Part shown: piece by piece, positions 1-10,547 of the stretch
Layout of the letters: each line of letters opens with the position of its first letter
How positions within the stretch are numbered: position 1 is the first letter of the stretch
Source: Amborella trichopoda
Taxonomy: Eukaryota > Streptophyta > Magnoliopsida > Amborellales > Amborellaceae
Length of the DNA stretch: 64,000 bases
Direction: 5' to 3'
Assembly: GCF_000471905.2 (NCBI RefSeq)
Contig: NW_006498435.1
Coordinates: 4,292,990-4,356,989, forward strand
The notes under the pieces: model-generated
Databases searched by the model: none
What the model saw: only the letters and a program-made list of their open reading frames with translations
What the model was told of the DNA's origin: nothing
Position numbers and translations under genes: made by a program

Positions 1-160
1 AGCCGGCACTAAATGTTGGAAGCGTCGACCGACGCTAAGTGTTATCAGACACAGCCGGTGCTAGGCATTGGCAAATGCAGCCAGCGCTAGGTATTAGAAA
101 ACATTACTGACGTTAGGCGTTGGAAGACACGGCCGGTGCTGATCTAGTGCCTTGGCAATT
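1..160. repeat. Tandem array H (ccggygctagg motif)
   Basis: About four imperfect units of 35-40 bp share the core ccggtgctaggcattgg. The same array type lies at 39050-39325, in both cases just before the start of a PMD-like gene, so it is part of the element's 3' region and not a free satellite. The left end is cut by the window edge. Confidence 0.75.
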
Positions 161-189
161 TTCGACTTGATTCGTTGAACCCTTTTACA

Positions 190-785
190 ATGGCTGGTCT
201 TTCTTATTGACATCCTGATGTAAAGAAGCTTTCAAGTGCGGTAGAGGCCGATACCCACGATTTTACCGGTGAGGCTCTATCAAGAGGCGAGCCCATGTGG
301 CTGACTAAGCCAGTATGCAAGCCAGAGTGGCCTCTTAGTGTCCCCTTCATTACCAACCCGTTCGTTTTGAAGTTTGCAAGGGTAATGACGGAAATGTTAG
401 TATTGAAGAAGGGATGACACCGCTTCATTGCATTCACAGGAACATAGCCTCTGGGGAGAGCTTGCCCACCCTAGGGAAATGAATGGTATAGGCAAATGGG
501 CTACTAATGTGGTCAGCAAAAGGCCTCCGAATTCAGGGGGAGCATCAATACTTGAAGGGATACTCTTCTTGGACTGCTAAGGTGTTGGTATCGCACAAAA
601 GCACTCTTGAACGTGCTTCTCTATTAACAGCGGTCCAGTGTTTGGGCAGCTACTATGATCGGTACTCCAATACTGTGAGGGTATAATTGGAGACATGGAG
701 CCATGTTAGTAATACTTGACTTCTTGGACATGGAGAAGCAGGAATCTCTTTGCTAGATAATCGGGGCCATGTATGACGAGTTCGT
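190..785 (+). pseudogene. PMD-like gene, 5' fragment (third copy)
   Basis: This matches the first ~200 codons of the PMD-like gene at 39364. Shared parts include the start MAG-SY, the stretch GEPMWLTK and the PMD core SHVSNT-LLGHGEAGISLLD. A stop (TGA) sits at codon 7, where the 39364 copy has TAA. About 35 bp are missing near 758, between LLD and GAMYDEF. Homology ends near 785, where the sequence jumps straight into minus-strand gag-pol linker, so the 3' three quarters of the gene and the whole protease were deleted. The PMD is known from the MAIN/MAIL1 proteins and from transposons; here it is an element-borne copy. It is dead. Confidence 0.7.
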
Positions 786-2664
786 CAGCAATAGCCTGAC
801 CACCTTCTTCCCATTCTTCTGGGACTTTTTCTAACTCTTCCTCATTGTTTTTAGAGGTATTTTCATCAACTTCATGTGCGAAGGCCCATGACCCTGACAT
901 CTCTGCCTCCAATAGGGATCCAGGATAGATCATGCTTTCTGCTCCTTTCTCGAACCGAGGGATGAAAAGGTCAGCCTCAAACATGGAAAACATATCAGGT
1001 TGCAAAAGCTTATCTTGAAGGTTACAGGGAAATTGAGATTCAGGGATCATGGGGTGAAAACCGTCTTCATATGAATCGCGTGGTAGTTGCATGGGTGCCT
1101 GCAGTGTTTGCCCCATGCTAGCTGGTGCTTCATAGACTTGTACTATCTGGCAGGCTTCCTGAGAATAGAAACTCTGCCCCTTTGACTCTCTCAGTCTCTA
1201 CTCAAAGTCAGGCTCAGGGGGCCACTGGGGTTTCTTTGGCTTTGACCTTTTGTTCTTCTTTGAAGAGGTGGGTTGTGCTTTGGCACGAGCTGCCTGGGCG
1301 TTAGCAACTTTCAAGAATCCTTCTTTTTGAGCCAGCATCTTTTTCTACCGCGTCCATTGTGTTTTAGTTATGTTTGATCCCTTATGTTCTCTGTTAAGAG
1401 CTTCGAAGTCCGGACATTTCAAGGTTGTACCTGCAAGAGACATAGACGAGGAAGAATGAGAAGCAGAACAAGAAGAAGTAGAAGGGTTAGAAGGTAGAGG
1501 ACTTTTAAGGTCGTTCCCCTCATCGGACCGCTTTGGGCAGCTTTTTACATCATCGTCAGGGTTAGACGGGTGCAGGGAGTCTTTTAGGTCTTTCCCTTGC
1601 CTAGACCATTGGGGAGTGCTTTTAACGTCGTCACCCTCATTAGACACGTTGTAAGTGGAAGAGGACTTTGGGAGGTCCTCTTGATGGGAAGGAAGAAGGA
1701 GCGTGTCAGGGAGAAAGTCCAGTAAAGTTGGCAGTGGTGGAAGGGGCTTGAGAAATTCCTGCTCGACTGGCGGTTGAGCCATCTTGTTTTTTCTGCAAGG
1801 AGCCCTCGATGCCCTTATCCTTTTGGTTTCTTGAGGTGGTACTTGATTCACGGCGCTAGGCTTGTTATCAACCCTAGCATGGCGAACTGCTTCTAGCCTT
1901 AAAGACTTGAGTCTGCTTCGCCCGTGGTGAACTATCCATGGATGGGAAGTCAAGGGTTCAGCAGAGTCTGAATAGCTATTGAGAAGGTCTTTTGTTGGGA
2001 GGTCCTCCTCTAACACTGATAAAGCAATGGCTTGGGGATCACATACTAGAATGTTGTAAAACTCTTGACATTCCCATATTTTCTTTGTGAATATATCATG
2101 GAAACTGATGCATTCCCATAGGTAGTGGCCCTATACCTAGTGATACGGACACTAACGATCCTCAGTCCCCTGAGCAAGGCGTCACGACTGCCTTGCGGGC
2201 TTCAATGTGATTATGCCTTCCTGAAGCAGTATAACAAAGAAGGCGTGAAGGATATTAGGGGCTTCGTCTTCCTCTTGGGTAGTTACTGCATGGGAGGCTT
2301 CTGCTGCCCCGAAGGCTTTCTTTAAATCTTCAAGCTTTATCTAACCCTTCTGAATCAGAGCCTCGATAATATCTTTTAGCATGTAGCAGTCATCTCTATG
2401 ATGATTAATCCTTCGATGATAAGTATAATAATTCGTCTGAGTTTTGAAGCTAGCTTGCTTAGGGAACTTGGCTTCTGGAAGCTTAATCATATTCTATTCC
2501 TATAATAACTAGAGCAATACAGGGACCCATTCCTTCTCAAAGGGGTAGACCTTGTTCCTTTTCCTGATGATATAATCATCCCGGCTAAGATTCGTTGGCG
2601 AGGGTACTCGATTATATGGCTGTTGTTGCTTGCCTGCCTGTAGTGTTGTTTTCGCTGTGCTCAT
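786..2664 (-). pseudogene. Gag-pol linker fragment, Tat/Ogre-like element
   Basis: In minus-strand order: a knuckle-like module with YTYHRR...H-x4-C followed by LKDIIEALIQKG (about 2430-2330) and ILHAFF; then an open stretch 2016-1345 with two copies of a DDVKS-P...DLK repeat; then KPKKPQWPPEP with RLRES (about 1270-1190); then an acidic stretch down to about 786. The same order of motifs occurs at 18000-16000 and, in part, at 50600-50170. The fragment is cut at 2664 by an LTR and at 786 by a deletion into the PMD-like gene. The function of the DLK repeat stretch is unknown; by position it lies between gag and protease. Stop codons make it non-functional. Confidence 0.7.
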
Positions 2665-5290
2665 TGGTTAGGTGCCTCAATCTCGCCCTCTGGATCTAGG
2701 TGATCTGGTGGCACGGGTCTCAGGTCGCTGGTATACACGGGATTTAAGATCGCTCTCTCGGAACCTTGCTCGAGGGCAAGGGCAGGTATGCCAACCAATA
2801 AGAGAGGAATTTAAGGTGGGTTCGAGACTTACTCGGGCTGGCTCTCATGGACGCCCTCTTAAATTATAAAGAAAGCCCTCTAGCTACTTGAGCTGGTTCA
2901 GAATCGCCTCCCTTGACCTGTAACCCTCTTATTTTTCTGCATAGCAATTCTACGGTTAATTTGTAAGACAAGTGGGTGGAAAAGGACCCACCATTGTCTT
3001 AGGGCAATGCACGTTATGGAGAAGGAGATGAAGTGCAAGGTTAGATGAAAGATGGAAAGGCGAAGAGAACTTGACGGAGAGGCGAGGCTAGCATGACAAC
3101 CGAAAGCCACTGACTCAGACTGGCAGCATGACAGGCATGGTTCATAGGATCAGCAAGGCGGCAGTACTACTCGAAACCAAGGTCAGCGCATCGACGCTAG
3201 GTTAAGCCTACCCTCAATCATGTAAGAAGAGAAAAAGGTGGAGAGGAAAGAACGAGATGTCGAAGAGAAGGGGAAATCCGGACATCGATGGACATCATGG
3301 TAGGCAACGCAAGGAGGTGGCGCATCCCTTGTGGACGACGCTAGCTTCTGATGTGGCACATGGTGATGGTTTCTCCTAGGTCGCACGAAGATAGACGTGG
3401 GATGTAGGGAGAACGACGATAGGCACCGAACGCACGGAGGAAGCTCACGGATGGTGATGGGTGTTGCCAGGACCTCTAGCGGGTGGCCATAGGTATCGTC
3501 GTCCACATTAGATGCGCAGCAGAGAAAGCATCTTGCAGGTGGCAACACACTTCGCCGTCTAGGTTCTTCACCGAGACGTTAAAGCTACGTCTGTGGGCGA
3601 TGATGGGTAGCGCCGTATACAGACCTCACTGAGAGAAAGAGACAAACGAGAAGGAGTAGAGGGAGACTCACGCATGGTGCTGCTACTGGCATGCACGGCC
3701 TGTGAGACCAGGGGAGCGGCATGCACGGCACTGCCATTGCCATGCACGACCTCCGCGAGAAACTCAGACTAAGAAGAGGGAGAAGAGAGAGGAGATTGAA
3801 GAGAGAAGAAGAAAAGAAAAAGAAGAGAGAGAAGATTTACCTCAACCCTAGGGGTACTGGTCGAACGTTTCCCTCACTTCACCCTCTCTCTCAAGCGTAA
3901 CACCCCATTGGTATGAAAGATAAACTTGTATTAAGTGAAATCTCTCTCTTGTGTGTGTATGTATCTGTCGTCTCTCTTTTCTTGCACACAATGTTGTTAT
4001 GTATATATAGAAGTGTGCCCCAAAAATGGGTGGATGATCAAAAGTAACCCTAATTGTTAAAAATTAAGATTCAATTGAATTAAAAGAAATTAGAAAATAG
4101 GGTAAAAAATAACAGATTTGCCCCTTCTTAACAAGTTATGGAATTTCAAAATAGTCCCTATGTTGCCCTCAGACTTGCATGTTCTTGTATGGCTGATCCA
4201 GGGTCGTTCTGATGCCCGATTGATTGTAAGATGATTGTTTTCTTATAGAGCTCAACATGGCGATCAATTTGATACCTTCGAGCCATGGATCGTATTTTTG
4301 GTTCACGATCATGTGACTTAAATTTTCAGTAGATCTAGAAACTTTGAATCGATAGTGTGTTCACTCCTTAATTTTTTTATGTGTTTTCTTCGTCGAATCA
4401 CATGGAGCATGTCACTACGATCACAGGGCACCAAATGCAGCTCGAATCCATGGCCAAACGAACATTTTGCAAGTTTGGAATTTTGGTTGAAATCAAGGAT
4501 TCCGGTGATGAAATTTGCAGTCTGTTCGTTGGATTTGTGTGCAGAATTCGACCGTTTATTATGTACAGGGTTCGGGTCAAAGATGGATCGAGACCTTACG
4601 CCCATAATGGAATTGGTTTCTTATCGATCGGGCTGGCGAGCAGTGTGATTTGGCTGCTCGAGCGAGGCACAACGCTGCTGAATGTTTTACACTTTCTTCA
4701 CGGATCGACAACTCTCTCTAGCTTTTCTTTACACTAGGGTGTCGTCACGAGGCGGGCTACGTATCAAATAGCTCGTCTTGACTAGATGAACATGCTCACC
4801 AAATTTGAGCATGATCCAACATGGGACGGCTGAGATATGAGTGTCAAAATTCATTGGTCGTGACTGTCCCTTTAATGGTGTAGTGTTGCAGAGTGGCCGC
4901 ATGGGAATAGCTTGCGGCTCCTCCCATTTCACTCTTTTGCTTATAACGTCTTCTTGAAGTGTCTATTTAGGCTAAAACTTGACCCTTGGGGGTTTTTAAA
5001 TGTGACAGATCCAATGGAGGTGGTCCCACAATATTTTGGGATGCTGAAAATATAGCTCTAGTTATAGGGGTCTGTTTCAGGGTGCAAGAGGTTGATTCTG
5101 CCAAAACTGTTTCTCAGTTTGCACTACCTTAGACATGTCAGAATGCGACGAAACTTGGCAGAAGATTTTTGAGAAACTTCATAAAGATCTTGGCCAGTTC
5201 TGGGGCTGTTATGAGACTGTCAAAATTTCCACTACTTGCTAGGCCTTTATTGAGCAGGGGCCTCATGCTGATGTAAAATACCCTCCAACA
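2665..5290 (-). mobile_element. 3' LTR, subfamily I (2.63 kb)
   Basis: On the plus strand it opens tggttaggtgcc and closes ccaaca, so in element orientation it runs TGTTGG...ACCTAACCA with TG/CA ends. The opening recurs at 20481, 26064, 32019 and 51587. The inner side is followed by a C-rich tract that is the complement of a polypurine tract, which makes this a 3' LTR. Its outer side abuts gag of another copy. A GA-rich tract lies at about 3770-3840 and a TATA box at 4002-4009. Several differences per 50 bp from the copy at 20481 point to an old insertion. Confidence 0.85.
4002..4009 (-). promoter_or_regulatory. TATA box of LTR I
   Basis: Tatatata lies within a block (atatatagaagtgtgcccc) that recurs at the same place in the LTRs at 20481 and 51587. 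It would start minus-strand transcription, leaving U3 at higher coordinates. Confidence 0.6.
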
Positions 5291-5303
5291 GCATGCCCCG
5301 CCG
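5291..5303 (-). other. Polypurine-tract-like site
   Basis: Gcatgccccgcc reads GGCGGGGCATGC in element orientation, directly upstream of the LTR start. The equivalent site at 35108 is a cleaner GGGGGAAAGT. Confidence 0.5.
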
Positions 5304-5349
5304 AATGTTGTGCTTCGAGAGACTTGAGAAGTGCAGTCATTCTGGAAGT

Positions 5350-6405
5350 TTGAGGGATCTTGTCGAAGTCCTCACCCTCAAGGGGACTATTCACGGTTCT
5401 GGAGCATGAGGCCTTTGTTAGAACCTCCTCGTACAGAACCATGCCTTTTTGAAGGCCAAATGCTACGAACCTCTGGTCGGCCCATCTACTGCTAGCAAGT
5501 TTTCCTTTGATGCTCAGGGTATCCCTATAGGTAGTAGAATCTAGTCGGGGGCTTCTTGACCGTCCTGAAGGTTTGGTCCCCTGTTGGTTAGAGGGTTTTG
5601 GTGAGACGTACCCTGAATCCTGTGGCAACCCTAGCCTTTTTCAGTTTCTTGCCTTTGTGATGGTCCTTAGCATTTTTGGAGGGATCTTTTCATCACTGTC
5701 TTCACCCTCAAGGGACTATCCACGGTTCTGGAGCATGAGGCCTTTGTCCGGACCTCCTCGTACAGAACCAGGCCTTTTTTAAGGCCAAATGCTACGAACC
5801 TCCGGTCGACACTGTCTGCTGCTACATCACGTTTGCCTTTGATGATTAGGGTATCCTTGTAGGTCCCATCTAGCGGAGTCCAGACGTTGGCTTCTGGCCT
5901 ATCACGAAAGTCTGGTCCCTTGCTGGCTAGAGGGTTTTGGCGAGAAGTACCCTGAATCATGTGGCAACCCTGACCTAGTCAGTTTATTACCTTCGTGATG
6001 GTCCTTAGCATTTCTGGAGCGATCTTTTCATCATCGTCCTCACCCTCAAGGACCTATCCGTGGTTCTGGAGCATGAGGCCTTTGTCAGGACCTCCTCGTG
6101 CAGAACTTGGCCTTTTTGAAGGTCAAATGCTATGAACCTCTGGTCGGCACTGTCTGCTACTACACCAGGTTTGCCTTCGGATGCTTAGCGTAATCCTGTA
6201 GATCCCGTCTAGCGGAGTCCAGTCTGGGGCGTCGAGCCAGTCTCGAAAGTTTGGTTTCCTACTAGCTAGAGGGTTTTGACGAGACGTACCCTGATTTCTG
6301 TGGCAACCCTGACCTTGTCAGTTTCTTGCCTTCGTACTAGTCCTTAGCATCTCTAGAGGGATCTTTTCGGCATCGTCCTCACCCTCAAGGACTCTTATTG
6401 TTGCT
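5350..6405. repeat. Tandem array E (about 335-340 bp units)
   Basis: Three full units begin near 5352, 5682 and 6022, with a partial fourth near 6358. Each opens ggatctt...cctcaccctcaagg and carries the stem GGTTCTG...CAGAACC (5395/5434, 5724/5763, 6062/6101). Long minus-strand reading frames cross the first two units with related sequence (RFVAFGL-KG-VLYEEV), so an origin from coding sequence is possible. The same module follows the LTRs at 27200 and 35108. Confidence 0.85.
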
Positions 6406-6945
6406 GAAACGGGGAGATCTTATGAGGCTCTCACTCCTTGACGAGCCATTGAAAGTGAGGAGATCTTGTGGGGCTCTCACTCCCTGACAAGCCGTAGAAA
6501 CTGGGGAGATCTTATGAGGCTCTCACTCCCTAACGAGCTGTGGAAACTGTGGAGATCTTATGTCGTGGAAACTAGGGAGATCTTGTGAGGCTCTCACCCC
6601 CTAACGAGTCGTGGAAATTGTGGAGATCTTATGAGGCTTTCAGTCCCTAATGAGCCATGGAAACTTGAGAGACCTAATGAGGCTTTCACTCCATGATGAG
6701 CCACAATTTTTGGGGAGATCTTATGAGGCTCTCACTCCCTGACGAGCTATGGAAACTGAGGAGATCTTATGAGGCTTTCACTCCCTATCGAGCCATGGAA
6801 ACTAGGGAGATCTTATGAGGCTCTCACTCCCTGACTAGCCATGATTGCTAGGGAGATCTTATGAGGCTCTTACTCCCTGACGAGCCATAGAAACTGGGGA
6901 GATCTTATGAGGTTCTCACTCTTTGATGAGCCATGGAAACTGGGG
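6405..6945. repeat. Tandem array B (46-bp units, about 12 copies)
   Basis: Units read ggggagatcttatgaggctc followed by tcactccctgacgagccatggaaact. One unit near 6545 is truncated. Most keep the dyad GGCTC-N12-GAGCC. Two units survive at 27780-27870. Confidence 0.9.
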
Positions 6946-7310
6946 TGTCGACCATGACCGTAGAAGTGCATCAACCTGCTTTGTCGTTCCAAGCGCCCTG
7001 TCACGAGTTTTCACTTGAACAGGGGGGTTGGCGCTGTGAAGACTACTTTCACCTACTTCTGTTATTTCCATGCTCTTTTACCCGTGACTCTGTGGTCATG
7101 TCCACCCTTTTCATCCATTTTTTCTCACGGTGCCCTTTTGGGGTTTTCACCTTGCTGGGTTTTATTTTTTCCACAGAACTCTCTTACTCATGGTATCGTG
7201 ACCATGCCCGTCTGTCATTTTTACTCATGGCATTCCCTTGTCCGGGTGTACACCATGCCTGTTTTTTTTAGAGAAGGCAAGTTTTAGGGTCGTGCCTTCA
7301 AGACCTATGC
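6946..7310. repeat. Conserved block K of the 3' region
   Basis: A single-copy block of about 350 bp recurs at 27960-28310 and 35880-36210, always between arrays E/B and array C. It contains the palindrome ggtgtacacc (7246; same at 28252) and CATGG...CCATG. Open plus-strand frames here are not conserved between copies, so I treat it as non-coding. Confidence 0.75.
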
Positions 7311-9175
7311 AAAGCCTTTTAACGTCATGCGGCTATGACATGCACTCTAGTTTTAGGGCCATACAGTTGGACCGTAGAGGTAAGGAATGGCAATCTGTAG
7401 ATGCCATAGAGTGAGTATGGGGGTGACTTTGACTCACTTGGGAAGGTGGCATGAGTTGCTAGTAGAGAGTTGTTTGGATGATAGGTGAAAAGTGGTGACC
7501 CACTAGCTGGGGGCGATATGTCTTGCCATTTGGTGAGCATGGTTAAGACTTGCTGGGGAATGAGATGAAAGATGGTGAAGGTGGCCCCGTGCACACGAAT
7601 GGGCCTGCTAGGGAAGACATGCATGACAATGCACATAAAGGGTGTGTTGTAGACTCACTGGGAATGCAATGCAAGTGGTGTAGGTGTCCCGCACACACGA
7701 ATGGGCTGACTAGGGAAGACGTGCATGGTGATGCACATAAAGGGCATGTGGGCCTAGGTAGGCTCATTGGAGAGAAGAAGAAGAGGGTACGTGCACACCA
7801 ATGGGCCGGTTAGGGGAGACGTGAGCAAAGAAGCACGCAAAAAGGGAGGTGTGCACGCACATGGGGTGTCTTTAAGGTCGTGCATCCTGGACCTGGGCGA
7901 AGCAGTTTAGTGTCATGCGGCCAAGACATGCACTATGGTTTAAGTTCATATAGTTTGGACCAAAGTTATGCAGTTTAAAGTCATGAAACTAGGACCGTAC
8001 AGTTTAAGGTCGTGCGACTAGACCTTCGCTGCAGTTTATGGTCGAATAGTTTGGACGTGGCTATATAATTTAAGGTCATGCAGCATGGACCGTGGTTACA
8101 CAGTTTAAAGTCTTGTAATTGGGACCGTGTAGTTTAAGGTTGTGCGACTAGACCTTCACTACAGTTTATGGTCTTATAGTTTGGACCGTGCTTATGCAGT
8201 TTAAGGTCATGCGACTGGACCTCCGCTACAATTTATAGTCATATGGTTTGGACCATGGCTATGTAGCTTAAGGTCATGCAACATGGACCGTTTATGAGTC
8301 ACCATGTCAATAGGGTTGCATGGGGGGTAGGTATGTGGATAGTAATTTGACTCCCTGGGGATAAAGATAGTTAAGGCTATCCACATGTGAAGAGATGTAG
8401 ATGCAGGTGGTGACCCTACGAGGGGTAGTTAATAGGAAAGGCTTCACTAGGGATTAGGAGGGCCAGTGTGACTCCACGTGTATAATGAATATCGATGTGC
8501 ATGGAACTTCGAGAGGCCAGGGCAGGGATGGACCCCACCGTGGGTTGAAGGAAGGATGTCTCTAACTCTCTGGAGATGATGGGATTAGTACAATCCTTTC
8601 ATGCATCTAACTCCATTGGGGGTCTAGTTGGAGTTATGCATATGGACCATTCGGCACGCTGCGCGTTACAGTTTTAGGGTCTTATAGCTTAGACCATGGA
8701 TGTGTAGTTTAAAGTCATATAGCTGTGATCATGCAGTTTGTGGTCGTGCTACTAGACCTCCGCTACAGTTTAGGGCCATACAGTTTAGATTGTGGTGCTA
8801 AGCCTTTTAACTCGTGCAGTTAGGACGTGCACTATGGCTGAGGTCACACAAATGGACCATGGTTGTATGTTTAAAGTCATGTGACAAGGACTTTGCAGTT
8901 TGAGGTCGTACAACTAGACCTCCGTTATAGTTTAAGGTCATATAGTTTGGACTGTGGTCATACAGTTTTGAGTCATGAGACAAGGACTATGACTATACAC
9001 TTTAGGGCCATGCAGCTTGGACCGTGATTGTGCAGTTTAAGGTCATGCAGCATGGACCATGGTGGTGCAGTTTAAGGTCTTACAGTGCGGACCATGGCGG
9101 TGCAGTTTAAGGTCATACAGCGCGGACCATGGCACTGTAGTTTAAGGTCATGCAGTGCGGACCATGGGGAAAGTG
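7310..9175. repeat. Tandem array C (31-35 bp units) with spacer J
   Basis: Dozens of units of the form cagtttaaggtcatgcaactagacc or cagtttaaggtcatatagtt followed by tggacc. The last four (9030-9175) are near-identical 35-bp units. Nearly all keep the dyad GGTC-N9/10-GACC. A spacer, J (8295-8640), interrupts the array and also occurs at 29090-29520 and 37200-37460. Similar arrays: 28310-29960 and 36210-37200. Confidence 0.9.
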
Positions 9176-9600
9176 ATTTCATGGGGAATAGAGCCATTAT
9201 CAGAAACTGGGCTCGCTGAAGGGCGAGATTGTGGTGTAGGGAATGAACTCCTTGAGGGTATGGGCAGATGGTCTGAAGGGGAGCCCCAAAGCCTGCGTAT
9301 GACACTAAGTGCAGCGTTAGATCCGGATGATGGTGTCAGGTCCCTTGGTGAAGCACGCGACAGTAGCCCTTGGCTAGATGTAGGGCGGTAACTCCATGAT
9401 GGGGCGCACGATAATAGCCTCCTGACGAAGCACCCGGTGGTAGTCCTTGTACTAGATGCGTGACAACAACCTTTTAAACGAAGCGCGCGGCACTAGTCCT
9501 CTTTATGAAGTCTTGACGAGGCGTGCGATGATGCTACTTCGGGTCTAGGGCTTGGTCGCCCTGGCCTAGCCTTATCTCCATCAAGAGCTGGGGATTGGAG
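9176..9600. repeat. Degenerate D-type repeats
   Basis: Loose repeats of gaagcacgcgacagtagccctt type, recognisable as a decayed version of the 26-bp array at 30100-30530. Plus-strand ORFs here are incidental. Confidence 0.55.
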
Positions 9601-9643
9601 CGTCATTCTGAGTTTGTCAGGGGAAGTCTCCGGTACTGCGTGG

Positions 9644-9652
9644 TATAAAAGG
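9644..9652 (+). promoter_or_regulatory. TATA box for the antisense PMD-like gene
   Basis: Tataaaagg lies on the plus strand about 900 bp before the PMD start. The copy at 39364 has tatataaggg at 38240, in the matching position. This suggests that the antisense gene has its own promoter. Confidence 0.55.
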
Positions 9653-10547
9653 CGGGAAATTGCACATTACGGGTAAAACAGTAGGTCTTTTAAGAGAGAG
9701 AGAGAGCAAAAGCTCCTGACGAGGGTTTTTCAGCAAGCACTTCCTGGCTAAAACTTGCAGATAAAGGTCCTTAGGGATTTTTTTGGCAAACTTCAGGAGG
9801 TGTGAAGCTTCGCAACGAGCAAAGAAGAGGATCCCTCAAGGCCTTGGTAGAATTTGCAGAGGTTCCCTGCAGGAGTTTGAGTGTTTCTTCGGTCGTTCTG
9901 CTGCTGCAGGGGAGGTCGCAGCGAGCTCAGAGGGCTCTGTCAGGTCTCTGGTTGTCGGAGGAGAAGGAGAAGGGGCTGCATTGAGCTCAACAAAATTTTA
10001 ACGGAATTTCGTTGAGCTTTGGTGGGACTGCTGAAGTTGGAAAAACCGGGATGAAGGGCAAACGTCGGGTCTTAGGGAAGTCTTTTGGGGACTTCGGTTT
10101 CACTAACTCCGATAACAAGCAGGAGGGGGGAGAGGATTTTCACGGTGGACGGGAGTGGATTCCCTGCGAGCAAAAGAAAGTGCAGGTGGGAAAACAAAGG
10201 GTTGGGAGACTGTAACAGTCGAGGAGGTGAGGAGTTGTGGGATGGCGATCAGTCGCCCCCTGCTCGCTCGGTGGCAAGCCACGTCGCAAGAGTCAGGCGA
10301 TGTGTCTAGATTTCAAGGACACTTGTGCAACGTGTGTTGACGACTGGAGCAAGGCATTAATATGCCTTGGTTCGCGGGACGTCGATGGTGCTTGATCGAT
10401 CGTGAGGTGGTGATTCCCTCCTGGTGGCGATAAACCTGCCCATGTTTGGTGAGACGGCGATAACGTCTTAGTGGGTAGACGACAATAGTCTTTCCCTGCT
10501 GAGTGCAGTTTCTTCGTCGTTGTCCAGTGCCCTTTGCTTTTGTTCTA
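9653..10547 (+). other. Leader of the antisense PMD-like gene
   Basis: Non-repetitive sequence between TATA box and start codon, with a short GA run (9690-9708). Much of it (ggggaggtcgca, ggaggagaaggag, the end aatttcg-tgagct) matches 30780-30930, so it is a conserved leader. Short ORFs within it are not conserved. An intron cannot be excluded. Confidence 0.5.

Noticed and set aside
4318..4737. Overlapping ORFs on both strands at 4.3-4.7 kb as genes
   Set aside because: They lie in LTR U3 sequence; the same region in the other LTRs has broken frames.
6405..6945. CRISPR-like look of array B (46-bp regular repeats)
   Set aside because: The units are contiguous, with no unique spacers and no cas genes, in a plant retroelement 3' region.
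6933..7287. Plus-strand ORFs over block K as a gene
   Set aside because: The frames are not kept in the copies at 27960 and 35880; only the DNA is conserved.
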